Source: Thalassotalea sp. LPB0316 (lineage in GTDB: Bacteria; Pseudomonadota; Gammaproteobacteria; Enterobacterales; Alteromonadaceae). Taken from it: a stretch of DNA of 64,000 nucleotides. Of the stretch, positions 1 to 7,333 are shown in pieces. Where the stretch lies: assembly GCF_014898095.1 (NCBI RefSeq), contig NZ_CP062946.1:1612001-1676000 (forward strand), given 5' to 3'. Below the pieces are notes generated by a model. The model did no database searches. It was not told the origin of the DNA and saw nothing but the letters and a program-made list of their open reading frames with translations. The stretch's first letter is position 1. Each line of letters starts with the position of its first letter. The position numbers were made by a program, and so were the translations under genes.

Positions 1-1
1 T

Positions 2-103
2 GATGGTTCCGGCAGTATTAATATCGACACAGCACAAGCGTTTGAGTTAATCAGCGATGGCTCAGGTAGCGTAAGTGTGGTTAACGTAAATTCAGCTAAG
101 TAG
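2..103 (+). CDS. C-terminal end of an unidentified protein (partial)
   Basis: An open frame runs in from the left edge and stops at TAG 101-103, giving 33 residues of a protein whose start lies outside the window. The visible tail alternates Gly/Ser with short beta-type strands (GSGS-INID, SDGSGS-VSV) and ends in NSAK. This pattern is common at the ends of exported beta-strand-repeat proteins such as the DUF4097/head-GIN type, but 33 residues are too few to name a family. A hairpin suitable for termination lies 45 bases downstream. Confidence 0.5.
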   Translation, partial: DGSGSINIDTAQAFELISDGSGSVSVVNVNSAK

Positions 104-148
104 CTAATGATTAATGTCATCTAGAAAAGTAAGCCAACTAGCACAGTT

Positions 149-170
149 ATCCCGTTGAAGAACGGGATTT
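149..170 (+). terminator. Hairpin downstream of the first partial gene
   Basis: A perfect 8-bp stem, ATCCCGTT (149-156) with AACGGGAT (161-168) around a GAAG loop, stands 45 bases after the stop of the partial gene. Only a short TT follows, so it is a weak intrinsic terminator or a 3' stabilising hairpin. Confidence 0.45.
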
Positions 171-264
171 CCTCCAGTTTTGGGTGACTCGTAACTGTAG
201 CTTAGTGCCATTAAGAGTCGTTCAAGTAAATCTCACTCATTATTCGTATGTTGAAATAACGGAC

Positions 265-292
265 ACTCAGAAAAGGTTAAACTGAGTTTTTT
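265..292 (+). terminator. Possible rho-independent terminator
   Basis: ACTCAG (265-270) pairs with CTGAGT (282-287) across an A-rich loop and runs directly into a T tract (287-292). The 6-bp stem is short, but the uridine run is in the right place. It could end transcription from the left before the gene at 398. Confidence 0.4.
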
Positions 293-311
293 CAAAATGC
301 TAAAGCAAAGC

Positions 312-345
312 AACCTTAATCTAGTCAGTTGGCTAGATTAAGGTT
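312..345. repeat. 13-bp perfect inverted repeat upstream of the STAS-like gene
   Basis: AACCTTAATCTAG (312-324) and its exact complement CTAGATTAAGGTT (333-345) flank an 8-base loop. No T run follows on either side, so it is not a classical terminator. It lies 52 bases before the next start codon and could be a regulator-binding palindrome or an mRNA leader stem. Its function is unknown. Confidence 0.55.
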
Positions 346-397
346 CATATATTACGATTAAATGTGAAACTAGTTATAAATCTTAGGTTAAGAGTTT

Positions 398-820
398 ATG
401 AATGAACATGGAGATTTTTACATAACATTTTCAAATAATGTTTTTTATATAAAGGTACTAGGACCATGGAACTTTGAAACGTTTGAGCACTATAACAATG
501 ACTTCAACACGCTACTGACAGTCAATAAATGCTCTTCTTATTCAGTATTTGCTGTCCTTGATGGTGAGAGTTTAATGATCCCTGAGGTATGTGAAATATT
601 TAAAACCGCAACAACTCAACGCATAGCGACAGGACTTAACAACGTCGCATTCTACTTAACAAAATCTGCATACCCACAAGCATTTAAGCAACAAATACGT
701 GGGCTTTATCAAGGTAAAAACCTAAACTTTAAGTTTTTTAATGATATAGAGTCGGCTAAGTCTTGGCTGAACAAATGCGAGATTACCTTAAAAGATGAGC
801 TAATTAATAAGCTACTTTGA
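398..820 (+). CDS. Small STAS/SpoIIAA-like hypothetical protein
   Basis: This encodes 140 residues with no signal peptide or membrane segment. The pattern of beta strands (FYITFSNNVFYIKVLGPW, then YSVFAVLDGES) alternating with helices, and a C-terminal FFNDIESAKSWL, resembles the SpoIIAA-like/STAS fold proteins found in many marine gammaproteobacteria, where a similar F-x-[DN]-x-x-x-A-x-x-WL end occurs. That assignment rests on pattern only. The gene is tail-to-tail with the HxlR regulator and their 3' ends overlap by 9 bases, so the two transcripts are antisense at their ends. Function is unknown; a role in a small signalling or membrane-associated complex would be a guess. Confidence 0.65.
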   Translation: MNEHGDFYITFSNNVFYIKVLGPWNFETFEHYNNDFNTLLTVNKCSSYSVFAVLDGESLMIPEVCEIFKTATTQRIATGLNNVAFYLTKSAYPQAFKQQIRGLYQGKNLNFKFFNDIESAKSWLNKCEITLKDELINKLL

Positions 821-1183
821 ATTTATCTGAACATCATTAGATTCTGACCAAATTCTTAACTCTTCCAAGATATGTAAAGCTGACTTCCCAAAAGCAGTTA
901 ATTCATATGTAACAGCTATAGGTCTATCACTAATAACCTTTCTAATTACCATTCCTTCGTCTTCCAGTTCCTTTAAGCGCTGATCGACCATTTTCTTAGT
1001 GGCACCGCCTAGCATTCTAGTTAAATCATTAAATCGGACTGGCTCATCTTTCAGGTGATAAATGATTGAACCTTTCCACTTTCCGCCTATTAGTCGCATG
1101 CCTTTTTCAATTGCACAAGGCTCCATGCATGCGTTATAAACTTTTTTTCTTCCCTTACTATCTGTTTCTATTGAACTTTCCAC
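812..1183 (-). CDS. HxlR-family winged-helix transcriptional regulator
   Basis: This is a 123-residue HxlR/MarR-like DNA-binding protein. It shows the family order: a Cys before the first helix (C23 in EPCAIEKG), GGKWKGSIIYHL, the RFNDLTRML helix-turn-helix, the wing after LKELEDEGMV, and P-x-x-VTYELTAFGKS. HxlR proteins are dimers that commonly sense quinones, aldehydes or disulfide stress through the N-terminal cysteine. Here there are two close cysteines, C19 and C23 (CMEPC), which may allow an intra- or intersubunit disulfide. It is transcribed divergently from the mdaB-led operon, and the shared 119-bp spacer carries repeated operator-like boxes, so it probably represses that operon and itself. 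Confidence 0.9.
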   Translation of the reverse strand: MESSIETDSKGRKKVYNACMEPCAIEKGMRLIGGKWKGSIIYHLKDEPVRFNDLTRMLGGATKKMVDQRLKELEDEGMVIRKVISDRPIAVTYELTAFGKSALHILEELRIWSESNDVQINSK

Positions 1184-1204
1184 AATTACTCACTTATTTA
1201 TTCT

Positions 1205-1258
1205 AGGTTACTAAAAGTATACTAATTGATTGTTGTTAAAAGGTACCTAAAATATACC
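1205..1258 (+). promoter_or_regulatory. Divergent promoter and putative HxlR operator (two boxes)
   Basis: Two related boxes, AGGTTACTAAAAGTATACT (1205-1223) and AGGTACCTAAAATATACC (1241-1258), lie between hxlR and mdaB. Each is partly palindromic (GGTA..TACC). A sigma-70-like promoter, TTGATT (1226-1231), 16-bp spacer, TAAAAT (1248-1253), overlaps the second box and points toward mdaB, so a bound repressor would block it. The repeats are directly visible; assigning them to the HxlR protein is inference. Confidence 0.5.
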
Positions 1259-1302
1259 ACAAATAACCGTTCAAAATAAATTTTAATTTTGGAGAAACAA
1301 AA

Positions 1303-1884
1303 ATGAGCAATATTTTAATTATCAATGGTCACCAGTATTACCCTTTTTCTGAAGGTAAGCTTAACGGTACGCTAGTAGATAAAGCAGCTAGCTTATTAGA
1401 AGAAAAAGGTCACAAAACACGTGTAGTGACAATGTCGGAAACCATAGATGTTGAAAAAGAACTTGAGAATCATCAATGGGCTGACATCGTTATTCTTCAA
1501 ACTCCTGTAAATTGGATGGGCGTTACTTGGTCATTCAAAAAATATATGGATGAAGTGTATACAGCAGGTATGGGCGGCGCGTTATGTGTAGGCGACGGCC
1601 GAACAGAAGAAGCGCCTAAGAAAAATTATGGTATGGGCGGCACGCTAACAAATACCAAATATATGATGTCTCTCACTTTTAATGCACCAGAAGAGTCATT
1701 TAATGATGCTACTGAGTTCTTTGATGGTAAATCAATCGACGACTTAATGTTCCCTATGCATATGAACTTCAAGTTCTTTGGTATGAAACCAATGGAAACG
1801 TTTGCGTGCTTTGACGTGATGAAAAATGCAGATGTTGAAAATGACTTCAAACGTTTTGAAGCTCACATTAACAAACATTTTTAA
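1303..1884 (+). CDS. mdaB: MdaB-type NAD(P)H:quinone oxidoreductase
   Basis: This is a 193-residue flavodoxin-fold protein of the MdaB/DT-diaphorase-like family, which reduces quinones by two electrons using FAD and NAD(P)H in the cytoplasm. It starts with the usual strand [15 protein letters not shown], which contacts the flavin phosphate, followed by [23 protein letters not shown], the family's flavin/quinone-site signature, and the YGMGG turn. Length is normal for MdaB. It has a GGAG ribosome site 8 bases before ATG. It is the first gene of a tightly spaced operon of redox proteins divergent from an HxlR regulator, an arrangement in which quinones or electrophiles often act as inducers. 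Confidence 0.9.
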   Translation: MSNILIINGHQYYPFSEGKLNGTLVDKAASLLEEKGHKTRVVTMSETIDVEKELENHQWADIVILQTPVNWMGVTWSFKKYMDEVYTAGMGGALCVGDGRTEEAPKKNYGMGGTLTNTKYMMSLTFNAPEESFNDATEFFDGKSIDDLMFPMHMNFKFFGMKPMETFACFDVMKNADVENDFKRFEAHINKHF

Positions 1885-1893
1885 GGAATAGAT

Positions 1894-2436
1894 ATGAACA
1901 TTGAATATACCAATAAACTGCATGCTGGTGCTGATTTTCCTGCAATTGAAGCAAAGCTACTAAGTGGTGAAGTAAAAAAACTATCAACACCTGAAAATGG
2001 TTTAGATTGGAAGATGGTTGTTGTGTACAGAGGACAGCACTGCCCACTTTGTACACGATACCTGAACCAATTAGAAAGTGCGAAGAACCTACTCGCTCAA
2101 ACAGGCGTAGATTTAATCGCCGTTTCTGGTGACAGTAAAAAACAACTAGAGAGTCATATGGATAGACTTAATGTGACTTTTCCTATCGCATACGGCCTTA
2201 CTGTTGAACAAATGGAAGAACTTGGCTTGTATATATCAGATCCAAGATCGCCTGAAGAAACTGACCATCCGTTTGCTGAGCCAGGGTTATATGTAATTAA
2301 CAGCGAAGGCAAAGTGCACGTTGCCGATATTTCTAACAACCCGTTTGTAAGACCAGAGCTTCAGTCATTAATTAGTGGCTTAGATTGGATACGCAATCCT
2401 GCTAACAACTATCCTATCCGTGGTATGCATAAATAG
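1894..2436 (+). CDS. Peroxiredoxin-like (AhpC/TSA-fold) protein with CPLC motif
   Basis: These 180 residues have the thioredoxin fold of the peroxiredoxin-like family. After the first strand (WKMVVVYRGQHCPLCTRYL) lies a C50-P-L-C53 motif, which differs from the single peroxidatic Cys context of typical peroxiredoxins and suggests thiol-disulfide or atypical peroxidase chemistry. LIAVSGDSKKQLESH and the cis-Pro-type region FAEPGLYVINSEGKV follow as expected. No signal peptide is present, so it is cytoplasmic. It begins 9 bases after mdaB and is co-transcribed. The substrate cannot be read from sequence; an organic peroxide or quinone-derived hydroperoxide is a reasonable inference from its neighbours. 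Confidence 0.85.
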   Translation: MNIEYTNKLHAGADFPAIEAKLLSGEVKKLSTPENGLDWKMVVVYRGQHCPLCTRYLNQLESAKNLLAQTGVDLIAVSGDSKKQLESHMDRLNVTFPIAYGLTVEQMEELGLYISDPRSPEETDHPFAEPGLYVINSEGKVHVADISNNPFVRPELQSLISGLDWIRNPANNYPIRGMHK

Positions 2437-2444
2437 GAGTTCTT

Positions 2445-2807
2445 ATGAAAAAAGTTGTATTGACTGCTGTTATTTCAGCCCTATTGTTTGGCAATGCGTT
2501 TGCAGAAGACACGAAAGTCGAATCTGCACACATCGCTTCGCCAAACCAGTATGAACTTCTACTTGAGAACGAAGAGGTTACGGTACTTAAGATGACACTT
2601 AAACCGGGTGAGCAAGATAATTGGCATAAACACAATGCTGAAACTGTTTACTTTGAAAAAGGTGGTAAGGCGATAATAACGACGAGTGAAAAAAACATGA
2701 CATTGGAAATCCCTGACGGCTATGTAATGTGGCATGACAAGTGGGAGCATCAAGTTAAAAATGTTGGTAAAACAACAATCACTGCAATTATCGTTGAGAA
2801 GAAGTAA
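2445..2807 (+). CDS. Exported small cupin-domain protein
   Basis: This is a 120-residue single cupin barrel preceded by a clear signal peptide (KKVVLTAVISALLFGNAFA, cleavage after AFA), so it acts in the periplasm. Cupin motif 1 appears as G-x5-H-K-H-x2-E (NWHKHNAETVYFEKGG) and motif 2 as PDGYVMWHDKWEHQVKN, giving His/Glu ligands for a metal. Its stop overlaps the next start (TAATG), so translation is probably coupled. Small metal cupins of this type include dioxygenases and isomerases, and no specific reaction can be assigned. It is the only exported soluble member of this redox operon. Confidence 0.82.
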   Translation: MKKVVLTAVISALLFGNAFAEDTKVESAHIASPNQYELLLENEEVTVLKMTLKPGEQDNWHKHNAETVYFEKGGKAIITTSEKNMTLEIPDGYVMWHDKWEHQVKNVGKTTITAIIVEKK

Positions 2808-3451
2808 TGATATCAAAGACACAACTTAACATTGATATTGTATCTGATGTGGTTTGTCCTTGGTGTGTAATTGGTTATGGTCGCTTAAAAACGGCATTAG
2901 CCAATTTTGACACTAAATTCGACGTTAATATTGTCTGGCACCCCTTCGAGCTTAATCCCAGCATGCCTAAAGAGGGTGAAAACCTGAGACAACATTTGTC
3001 GAAAAAGTACGGGACGACTTTAGAGGGCAGCATTAGAGCCAGGGCAATGTTAACGGAAGAAGGCCAAAAAGTAGGCTTTACATTTAACTACTTTGACGAA
3101 ATGAAAATGCTTAATACGCATCAATGCCATCAATTACTGCATTGGGCAAAAGAAAGTGATTTGCAAAACCAATTGGCAGAAGCACTTTTCGAACATTTCT
3201 TTAGTAACAGAGGAGAGTTCACCGAAAGTGAACTCGTCAACGTAGCAGAAAAAGTAGGACTAAGCGCTACTCAAGCGGTGAATATATTAGCTAATAACTC
3301 ATACAGTGAAGAAGTGAAGTTAATCGAACAACACTGGCATCAAAGAGGCATTCAAGGCGTACCATTATTTATTTTTAATGGTGAACAAGCCTTATCTGGT
3401 GCACAAGAAGTAGCAACTTTCGAACGTGTACTCAATCAATATTTAAAGTAG
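2807..3451 (+). CDS. FrnE-like DsbA-family oxidoreductase
   Basis: This 214-residue thioredoxin-fold protein belongs to the FrnE/2-hydroxychromene-2-carboxylate isomerase group of DsbA-like proteins. The active-site motif C17-P-W-C20 follows the first strand (IDIVSDVVCPWCVIG), the helical insertion contains the family WHPFELNPSMP and LLHWAKES stretches, and the cis-proline loop reads GIQGVPLFIFNGE. There is no signal peptide, so it is a cytoplasmic dithiol oxidoreductase. The start codon overlaps the cupin stop by one base. FrnE relatives are linked to oxidative-stress tolerance, which agrees with the operon's theme. Confidence 0.88.
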   Translation: MISKTQLNIDIVSDVVCPWCVIGYGRLKTALANFDTKFDVNIVWHPFELNPSMPKEGENLRQHLSKKYGTTLEGSIRARAMLTEEGQKVGFTFNYFDEMKMLNTHQCHQLLHWAKESDLQNQLAEALFEHFFSNRGEFTESELVNVAEKVGLSATQAVNILANNSYSEEVKLIEQHWHQRGIQGVPLFIFNGEQALSGAQEVATFERVLNQYLK

Positions 3452-3462
3452 AGACAGCAACT

Positions 3463-4017
3463 ATGTTTACTTATTATGAACCTGATACGGCTCCAGCGGC
3501 ATCAAAACCGCTAATGGAGCAATCTTTAGCTGGTTTTGGGATGATCCCAAACCTTCATAAAATCTTAGCGGAAGCTCCAGCAACTTATAAAGCGTATAAC
3601 CAAACATTTACAAGCTTTATGAAAGACACAACGTTTAGCCCGCTTGAGCAACAAGTGGTATTTATGACATCAAACTTTGAAAATAATTGCCACTACTGTG
3701 TTCCCGGTCATACTTGGATGATGAAGTCAGCTAGAATGCCTGATAATGTCATTGAAGCATTAAGAAACGGTACTCAAATACCTGATGCAAAACTTCAGGC
3801 GCTTCACGATTTCACAAAAGAATTACTGGACAATAGAGGACACATTGGCGACGACAAACTAAATGAGTTCTTAAATGCAGGCTATACAAAGCGCCAAGCT
3901 TTAGAAGTTTTAACTGGATTGGCAGCTAAATTAATCTCTAACTTTACCAATGCGTTAACACATACAGAAGTAGATGATGAGATGAAACCTTACGCTTGGG
4001 AAAAACCGGAGAAATAA
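3463..4017 (+). CDS. Carboxymuconolactone decarboxylase/AhpD-like protein
   Basis: This is a 184-residue all-helical protein of the CMD/AhpD superfamily. The redox motif C76-x-x-C79-x3-H83 (NNCHYCVPGHTWMMK) is intact; in AhpD these residues form the disulfide and proton relay that handle alkyl hydroperoxide-derived equivalents. The N-terminal MIPNLHKILAEAPATYKAY and C-terminal LTGLAAKLISNFTNALTHTE are typical of the long AhpD-like subgroup. It follows the FrnE-like gene by 11 bases and precedes the LtrA-like gene by 1 base, so it belongs to the same operon. It is probably an alkylhydroperoxidase; decarboxylase activity is unlikely without aromatic catabolism genes nearby. Confidence 0.87.
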   Translation: MFTYYEPDTAPAASKPLMEQSLAGFGMIPNLHKILAEAPATYKAYNQTFTSFMKDTTFSPLEQQVVFMTSNFENNCHYCVPGHTWMMKSARMPDNVIEALRNGTQIPDAKLQALHDFTKELLDNRGHIGDDKLNEFLNAGYTKRQALEVLTGLAAKLISNFTNALTHTEVDDEMKPYAWEKPEK

Positions 4018-4018
4018 T

Positions 4019-5224
4019 ATGGCATTAGAAAATCATCCAATGTGGAGGTTACCAAAACACCACTTAGATCATGATGATGCACATGACCACGTGCATTGGG
4101 TAGAGTTATTTTACGATTTGATCCATGTGGTCATCATCTTCTTACTTGGTAATTTTTTAAGTGACCACTTAACCGTGGGTGGTTTTCTAGCATTTGCCGG
4201 ACTTTTTATCGCTGTATGGTTTGCATGGGCGGACTCTAGCGTATTTAACTCGCTCTATGTCAGCACAGACGTAAAACATAGATTAATCATGTCCTGCCAA
4301 ATTGTAACCGCAATGGTTATGGCGGCATCAATTCCTCATGTCTTAGATAAGGGCTGGATGTATTTTGCCCTTGCTTATGCAGCCAATAGAATGATCACCG
4401 CCTATTTGTATCACAGAACCAATAGGCTGGGTGTTGAAGCTACTGTGCTTTCACGTACTGTAAGTCGCAATTTCTTTATGCTTGCTATTGTATTTGCCAT
4501 AAGTGCTTTTCTACCTGCACCATTTAATTTTTTATTGTTTGGGCTTGCCATAGTTTCGATCCAACTACTATATATGCTGCCCAAAGTTGGTGTTTTAGAG
4601 TGTAAGCGATTTTTGCCTCGATTAGGGCATATGTCCGAGAGATTTGCGTTACTGCTTCTCATTGTTGTTGGGGAAGGATTCTTTAAACTCGTGATCACCC
4701 TTTCCGAAAAAGGGGTGTATAAAGTTACTCCCGAAGTACTTTTTAACTTCATGTTCGGCGGTATCGCTGTATTTGTCCACTGCTGGATTTACTTCGATTT
4801 TGTTGGCAATGGAAAACCTAAAAACCAAGAAAAGTGGACACTAGTAAACTGGTGGTTAGCGCATTTATTTCTAATGCTATCAGCGGTGATGGTGGGTGTT
4901 GCTCTTGCAGGTGAAGTGAAAGTAGGATTTTGGGATCCATACCCGCTTAAATACGGTGTAATCGGCTGTTTAGGGCTTGCATCCTATTTACTCTGTTTAC
5001 TTTGGATTCAATACAACATTGAAGAGCGTATAGCTCATCGATTTGCTACCACTAAAGTTCGGATGTTTGGTGTTGTTTTAGCATTAGTGACCTTGCTGGT
5101 CTTACCCCATGTACCCGCTATTGTAGGCAATTTATTATGGGGAACAGCACTAATTTCACAAATCGCGATTCCCGTAACAAGAGCCTACCTTACATTTTCT
5201 AAAGAAGAACAGGCTAAAGTATAA
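4019..5224 (+). CDS. LtrA (low temperature requirement A)-family membrane protein
   Basis: This 401-residue protein is strongly hydrophobic, with roughly 10-12 membrane segments. The LtrA family opening, a His-rich stretch followed by WVELFYDLIHVVIIFLLGN, is clear, and the second half repeats a charged-acidic motif in a transmembrane context (LLIVVGEGFFK). The family was named from a Listeria mutant unable to grow in the cold; its biochemical role remains unknown. It starts 1 base after the AhpD-like stop, so it is the last gene of the redox operon. The coupling to thiol/quinone genes suggests a membrane redox or transport function, but this is inference. Confidence 0.85.
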   Translation: MALENHPMWRLPKHHLDHDDAHDHVHWVELFYDLIHVVIIFLLGNFLSDHLTVGGFLAFAGLFIAVWFAWADSSVFNSLYVSTDVKHRLIMSCQIVTAMVMAASIPHVLDKGWMYFALAYAANRMITAYLYHRTNRLGVEATVLSRTVSRNFFMLAIVFAISAFLPAPFNFLLFGLAIVSIQLLYMLPKVGVLECKRFLPRLGHMSERFALLLLIVVGEGFFKLVITLSEKGVYKVTPEVLFNFMFGGIAVFVHCWIYFDFVGNGKPKNQEKWTLVNWWLAHLFLMLSAVMVGVALAGEVKVGFWDPYPLKYGVIGCLGLASYLLCLLWIQYNIEERIAHRFATTKVRMFGVVLALVTLLVLPHVPAIVGNLLWGTALISQIAIPVTRAYLTFSKEEQAKV

Positions 5225-5256
5225 AATTAATATGCTAAAGGTTTACTTAAGAATTA

Positions 5257-6237
5257 ATGGAAAAGGCTATGAGCATTACACACAGTAAAAGAAAAAAAGT
5301 ATACGAAATTCTTGAACATGGATTTGACGGTTCGAAGATTAGCCGGCTATTTAGCGCCTTTATCGTGATGCTTATCATTTTAAATGTGAGTGCCATTATT
5401 CTTGAGTCTTACAAACCAATAGGGGAAAAGTACCATAGAGAATTTTATCTATTTAACGTCTTTTCCGTCCTTGTCTTTACACTAGAGTATTTCGCTAGGA
5501 TTTGGGTTTCAGTTGAATCTCCTCGCAGTGATAGTTCTGCACCAATAAAATCGAGAGTTAAATATTTATTCAGTCCAGTATCACTTATCGATTTGTTAGC
5601 AATAGCTCCTTTTTACTTGTCGTTCATATTTGCCATAGATTTAAGATATCTGCGAATGCTTAGAATGCTTAGACTGTTGAAACTAACACACTACTTTAAA
5701 GGGCTTAGACTATTTATAGATGTCATACGAAAAGAATTACCTAGTATTGGCGCAGCGATTATCATAATGAGTGTTCTAGTCATACTCTCTGCTAGCGTAA
5801 TGTATGGGGTCGAACATGTTGCGCAGCCAGAAGTGTTTGACAGCATTCCCAGCGCAATTTGGTGGTCAGTTGTAACTATGACTACGGTTGGTTACGGCGA
5901 TGTAACGCCAGTGACTTTCTTAGGAAAATTTATATCTATTTTTATTATGCTACTAGGTGTAGGTATTGTAGCCCTACCCGCAGCAATGCTAGCAGCCAAG
6001 TTTGGCGATGAACTCAGAACCAGAAGGCAATTGCTAGAGCGAGAAATAGCAACTGCCTTGCAAGACGGTATTATTACTTCAGAAGAACAAGCTGCTATCG
6101 AAAAGTTGTCTGAATCAATGGGGATCTCTTCTCAGGAACTTGAACACGTCATATTAAATTACAACAGGAATACACCTTGCTCATTGAAATGTGATAACTG
6201 TGGTAAAGAACTTTCGATTAGCAGAGGAAATCATTAA
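5257..6237 (+). CDS. Voltage-gated potassium channel (Kv-like, six-segment)
   Basis: This 326-residue protein has six membrane segments. A voltage-sensor S4 with regularly spaced Arg/Lys (YLRMLRMLRLLKL, about residues 129-142) precedes the pore loop carrying the K+ selectivity filter TVGYGD (210-215). After S6 come a charged coiled stretch and a short SHOCT-like helical tail. The last 19 residues hold a CSLKCDNC cluster (C308, C312, C315) that resembles half of a zinc ribbon, unusual for this family. An in-frame ATG at 5269 has GGAA six bases upstream and may be the real start. It lies 32 bases after the LtrA-like gene and could be in the same transcript. Confidence 0.88.
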   Translation: MEKAMSITHSKRKKVYEILEHGFDGSKISRLFSAFIVMLIILNVSAIILESYKPIGEKYHREFYLFNVFSVLVFTLEYFARIWVSVESPRSDSSAPIKSRVKYLFSPVSLIDLLAIAPFYLSFIFAIDLRYLRMLRMLRLLKLTHYFKGLRLFIDVIRKELPSIGAAIIIMSVLVILSASVMYGVEHVAQPEVFDSIPSAIWWSVVTMTTVGYGDVTPVTFLGKFISIFIMLLGVGIVALPAAMLAAKFGDELRTRRQLLEREIATALQDGIITSEEQAAIEKLSESMGISSQELEHVILNYNRNTPCSLKCDNCGKELSISRGNH

Positions 6238-6498
6238 AGATTAATTCTCGAGCCATGTAATACTTGAAGGCTGTATGTGACGCATTTTATTTATCTATAA
6301 GTCAAACCCTTTAGCTGTAAACTCTCCTTTTTACAACAAGCAAAAGTTATTCATTTGACTAGAAACTGCATCCGTTTCGCACAATAAATATCGAAGCTCA
6401 GCAAAGATTAAAGGTCTGATCTTCGCTCATCACGGTCTGTAAGGTGAAGTCTAAAGCTATCTATTTAACCTATATATTCAAAAATTAGCTACGACAGC

Positions 6499-6930
6499 CT
6501 AGGCTTTGATGCCCATACGACTTAAACCACCACTTTTTTTACCTTTGGCATCATAAGTCATCGTTGACTTACTATTCTTTTCAAGCAAGCTAGAGCGCAT
6601 TCGTTCAACGGCTACCTCTGATTGAGCAATAACTTGCCCATTGACTTGATTAAGCGTTTTGCAACGCTCTAGAATTTCTCGTGCCTGAACCAAAAGTTGC
6701 GCATTTTCTTCGTTTTCCAGATCGCGTTTAAAGTGAGGGTGAAGTGATAGAGACTTATCACCTTGTTCGATTGCTTGAAGCAATGTCTGTTTTTCTTCAG
6801 TGATGGCGACCAGTGCTTGAGGGTCTTGTTTGGTGAGAATATCTTTTTCTTGCAATAAAAGCTTCTCTAACGCAAGTAGGGAAGCTTCTTGATGTTCGAT
6901 TAATTGTTTAACTGTCAATGGTGCCGGCAT
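6499..6930 (-). CDS. flgN: FlgN, export chaperone for FlgK and FlgL
   Basis: FlgN is a cytoplasmic helical chaperone that binds the hook-filament junction proteins FlgK and FlgL and delivers them to the export apparatus. The 143-residue product is almost entirely helical (TVKQLIEHQEASLLALEKLL, then ITEEKQTLLQAIEQ) and ends with the usual basic tail (YDAKGKKSGGLSRMG). An upstream in-frame GTG (6936) directly abuts the GGAG ribosome site, so the ATG at 6930, five bases from GGAG, is preferred. It follows flgM by 17 bases; flgM-flgN co-transcription is standard in polar flagellar systems. Confidence 0.92.
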   Translation of the reverse strand: MPAPLTVKQLIEHQEASLLALEKLLLQEKDILTKQDPQALVAITEEKQTLLQAIEQGDKSLSLHPHFKRDLENEENAQLLVQAREILERCKTLNQVNGQVIAQSEVAVERMRSSLLEKNSKSTMTYDAKGKKSGGLSRMGIKA

Positions 6931-6947
6931 GCACACTCCATCAGCTG

Positions 6948-7259
6948 CTATTCGTCTAACTTAAATTCAAAGTTAGCAATACTTGCAGCGAGTTTGTCTG
7001 GGTCAATTTTATATTCCCCTGAAACAATTGCTTTTTTAAGTTGCTCAACTTTTTTCTGATTCACTTCTGGCTCATTAGCTGATTTTTGCTGTAATTTTGC
7101 TAGCTGTTGTGCCTGAGGAGTTATAGAAACAGAATCTTGACGAGCTTGCGGCGCAGAACTCGTTTGTTGAGCTGTTTGTGCTGCTTGTTGTTTCGCATTT
7201 TGATCGGCAACTTTGGTTAATGGATTTGAATTACCTAAGTTGTTGATATTAATAGCCAT
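6948..7259 (-). CDS. flgM: FlgM, anti-sigma-28 factor
   Basis: FlgM binds and inhibits FliA (sigma-28) until the hook is complete and is then exported. The 103 residues fit: a conserved opening (MAININNLGNSNPL), a Gln/Ala-rich flexible middle, DSVSITPQAQQLAKLQ, and the C-terminal sigma-binding helices VEQLKKAIVSGEYKIDPDKLAASI. A sigma-28-type promoter lies 41 bases upstream, giving the familiar feedback loop in which FliA drives its own inhibitor. The target sigma factor is encoded at 59856-60575. Confidence 0.95.
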   Translation of the reverse strand: MAININNLGNSNPLTKVADQNAKQQAAQTAQQTSSAPQARQDSVSITPQAQQLAKLQQKSANEPEVNQKKVEQLKKAIVSGEYKIDPDKLAASIANFEFKLDE

Positions 7260-7299
7260 AACTTATTCCTAAAGGCAAAGTAAAAACTTTTCTCTCTTT

Positions 7300-7326
7300 A
7301 TATCGACCCAACGCAAAAAAACTTTA
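7300..7326 (-). promoter_or_regulatory. Sigma-28 (FliA) promoter of flgM-flgN
   Basis: Read on the minus strand, TAAAGTTT (-35, starting at 7326) is followed, 15 bases after TAAA, by GTCGATAT (-10, 7307-7300). The FliA consensus is TAAA-N15-GCCGATAA; the -35 is perfect and the -10 matches 6 of 8. It stands between flgA and flgM. Confidence 0.7.
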
Positions 7327-7333
7327 GCTTTTT

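Noticed and set aside
6238..6498. Terminator or small gene between the K+ channel and flgN
   Set aside because: Only a 5-bp imperfect stem near 6403 and no frame with a ribosome site; nothing convincing is present.
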